Below are positions 6,044 to 7,170 of a DNA stretch of 7,170 bases, piece after piece. Made by a program: the position numbers and the translations under genes. The stretch is from positions 1 through 7,170 of the forward strand of contig JAIRTB010000058.1 in the NCBI GenBank assembly GCA_031255155.1, written 5' to 3'. This stretch comes from Rickettsiales bacterium. Its GTDB lineage: Bacteria; Pseudomonadota; Alphaproteobacteria; Rs-D84; CACZYB01. The notes beneath the pieces are model-generated. The model ran no database searches. It was not told where the DNA came from and was given only the letters and a program-made list of their open reading frames with translations. Each line of letters starts with the position of its first letter. The first letter of the stretch is position 1.

Positions 6044-6435
6044 TTCTGTCTTCCCATTTCAAAGATGGCCGGGCGGGGTTCTGTATTACCGTTCTTCAAC
6101 TTGATCTGATCGATCTGATTCTTGTCAACCTTCGGAATATCTTGAAGCTTCTGGCCAACCCATTGCGCCGTATCTATTTTATTCCACAAAGCAAAAGCGT
6201 CATTGGAAGAATGATCGGCAGGAGGAGGCAAAAAAGTCTTCTTAACAATGCCTAAGACCCGCCCCGAGGGATTACCCCGCTGCTCCTGTTGCTTCTGTTG
6301 CTTCTGCAAATTAGAGATATAATCATTAATAATACCCTGGATGCTTTTAAAAAGCGGATATGGAACGAGAACAATCTTATTATTGTTTTCAGCCGCTTCG
6401 TTATCCAGCGTATCCGGTATGATGTTTTTAACCAT
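6040..6435 (-). CDS. Orphan ORF A, 131-aa hypothetical protein inserted between L2 and S19
   Basis: I do not recognise this protein. It starts [20 protein letters not shown], then [10 protein letters not shown] and a probable helix ([13 protein letters not shown], 31-43). This runs into a Gln/Lys run of KQQ units (about 45-52) and a hinge of Gly and Pro (RGNPSGR, later LPPPAD). The second half is polar, with [17 protein letters not shown] and a short Q-I-D-Q-I repeat. It is slightly basic (18 Lys/Arg, 14 Asp/Glu) and has no signal peptide or membrane segment. GC is about 45% over the 180 bases counted. The ATG lies 11 nt after the rplB stop with AAGGGA as SD, and the stop overlaps rpsS. rplB and rpsS are normally direct neighbours, so this is an insertion. 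Coupling on both sides supports a translated gene. Confidence 0.76.
   Translation of the reverse strand: MVKNIIPDTLDNEAAENNNKIVLVPYPLFKSIQGIINDYISNLQKQQKQQEQRGNPSGRVLGIVKKTFLPPPADHSSNDAFALWNKIDTAQWVGQKLQDIPKVDKNQIDQIKLKNGNTEPRPAIFEMGRQK
6102..6120 (-). repeat. Short 9-bp tandem repeat in ORF A
   Basis: GATCTGATC at 6103-6111 is followed directly by GATCTGATT at 6112-6120 (plus strand). It encodes the I-D-Q-I part of the ORF A tail. The block is also partly palindromic around GATC. Confidence 0.65.
6286..6303 (-). repeat. 9-bp tandem repeat encoding the KQQ run in ORF A
   Basis: CTGTTGCTT occurs twice in tandem (6286-6294 and 6295-6303, plus strand), and similar CTGC/CTCC triplets flank it. 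It encodes K-Q-Q-K-Q-Q in the low-complexity segment of ORF A and may vary in copy number by slippage. Confidence 0.7.
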
Positions 6436-6441
6436 TTCGCA

Positions 6442-6448
6442 TTCCCTT
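6442..6448 (-). promoter_or_regulatory. SD of ORF A overlapping the rplB stop
   Basis: AAGGGAA overlaps the rplB TAA (TAAGGGA) and stands about 7 nt before the ORF A ATG. It is where an SD for rpsS would be expected if ORF A were absent. Confidence 0.6.
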
Positions 6449-7170
6449 ATTTTTTCTTCACCGCATGGCGGGATTTAAGTATGAACCGGTCGGTGAACTT
6501 GTTCTTGCGCGTGCGGAAGCCCTTGGCCGGAACGCCGGTGGGGGACACGGGATTCTTGCCGAATGTGCGGCCCTCGCCTCCGCCGTGGGGGTGGTCCACA
6601 GGGTTCATGGCGGTGCCGCGCACGTGCGGGCGGCGGCCAAGCCAGGCGTTGCGCCCCGCCTTGCCAAGCTTGACATTCCTTTGGTCCGGGTTGCTTACCG
6701 CGCCGATCGAGGCATAACATTCGGCGTCGACCATGCGAAGCTCGCCACTATTCAGCTTGATCTGGGCAAAGCCGCCGCCCTTGCCGGCCAAGCTTGCATA
6801 ACAACCGGCCGAGCGGGCAAGCTGCCCCCCTTTGCCGGGCTTCAACTCTACATTATGTATTATCGTGCCCATGGGTATGTTCTTCAACGGCAAAGCGTTG
6901 CCCGGCTGGATATCCGCGTCCGGGCCGGACATGACCCTGGCACCTATGGACATGCGCTGGGGCGCCAAGATATACGCCTGCTCGCCGTCGTCGTATTTCA
7001 CAAGGGCTATGAACGCGGTGCGGTTCGGGTCGTATTCGATACGCTCGACCCGGCCGGGAACGCCAAGCTTGCCTCTCTTGAAATCGACGACGCGATAGAG
7101 CCTTTTGTGCCCGCCGCCCTTGTTGCGGCTGGTGATATGGCCCATGTTGTTGCGGCCGCCGCTTTTGCGC
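6447..7170 (-). CDS. rplB: 50S ribosomal protein L2, N-terminus cut by window edge
   Basis: The frame is open to the window edge. Before the internal Met at 7145 it reads R-K-S-G-G-R-N-N, and with the following MGHIT it matches the family's K-S-G-G-R-N-N-N-G-R-I-T, so that Met is not the start. About 45 N-terminal residues are missing. Visible landmarks are [51 protein letters not shown], and the signature [21 protein letters not shown] (20 residues of it centred on the HPHGGG loop). The conserved His of HPHGGGEG is present; in E. coli it is linked to peptidyl transfer. L2 is a primary 23S rRNA binder and forms subunit bridges. The C-terminus is basic (SRHAVKKK). Confidence 0.98.
   Translation of the reverse strand, partial: RKSGGRNNMGHITSRNKGGGHKRLYRVVDFKRGKLGVPGRVERIEYDPNRTAFIALVKYDDGEQAYILAPQRMSIGARVMSGPDADIQPGNALPLKNIPMGTIIHNVELKPGKGGQLARSAGCYASLAGKGGGFAQIKLNSGELRMVDAECYASIGAVSNPDQRNVKLGKAGRNAWLGRRPHVRGTAMNPVDHPHGGGEGRTFGKNPVSPTGVPAKGFRTRKNKFTDRFILKSRHAVKKK

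Noticed and set aside
2309..6435. Insertion sequences as the source of the orphan ORFs
   Set aside because: No transposase motifs, terminal inverted repeats or target-site duplications are visible at the insert edges.

Overview
This window is a segment of the bacterial S10-spc ribosomal-protein operon, read entirely on the minus strand, so transcription runs from position 7170 down to 1. Gene order on the transcript is rplB (L2, 5' end cut by the window edge), orphan ORF A, rpsS (S19), rplV (L22), rpsC (S3), rplP (L16), orphan ORF B, orphan ORF C, rpmC (L29), rpsQ (S17), rplN (L14), orphan ORF D, rplX (L24), rplE (L5), rpsN (S14), rpsH (S8), rplF (L6) and the first 23 codons of rplR (L18). 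All ribosomal proteins look intact. Apart from the four orphans, the order is that of proteobacteria.

The source is most likely an alphaproteobacterium. S19 opens with TRSVWKGP, S14 is the cysteine-poor (zinc-free) form with [11 protein letters not shown], and S8, L24 and S3 read like alphaproteobacterial versions. The ribosomal genes are GC-rich (about 62-72% in the lines counted by hand) but often use TTG and CTT for leucine, which differs from the CTG preference of many GC-rich proteobacteria. I cannot name a genus.

The unusual part is the four orphan ORFs inserted at three junctions of one of the most conserved gene clusters in bacteria: L2/S19 (131 aa), L16/L29 (78 aa plus 168 aa) and L14/L24 (71 aa). 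All are on the operon strand, lack homology I can recognise, and have clearly lower GC (about 42-50% in the stretches counted). Each has a Shine-Dalgarno (SD) sequence and overlaps or nearly touches its neighbours, so they are built to be co-translated with the ribosomal proteins. At each insertion site the first orphan starts right behind the SD embedded in the end of the upstream ribosomal gene, and a new SD for the next gene lies in or next to the end of the last orphan. ORF B and ORF C are predicted helical and basic.

Smaller oddities are a 21-bp near-exact duplication of the 3' end of rpsN in the rpsN-rpsH spacer, and an Ala/Pro/Lys-rich, repeat-containing tail of about 45 residues on L22. 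Most junctions are 12 nt or less, or overlap. The larger ones are L6-L18 (66 nt), S14-S8 (51 nt) and L16-S3 (19 nt). I see no internal promoter, terminator, RNA gene, insertion sequence or CRISPR array, and no gene-free stretch over 300 bases.
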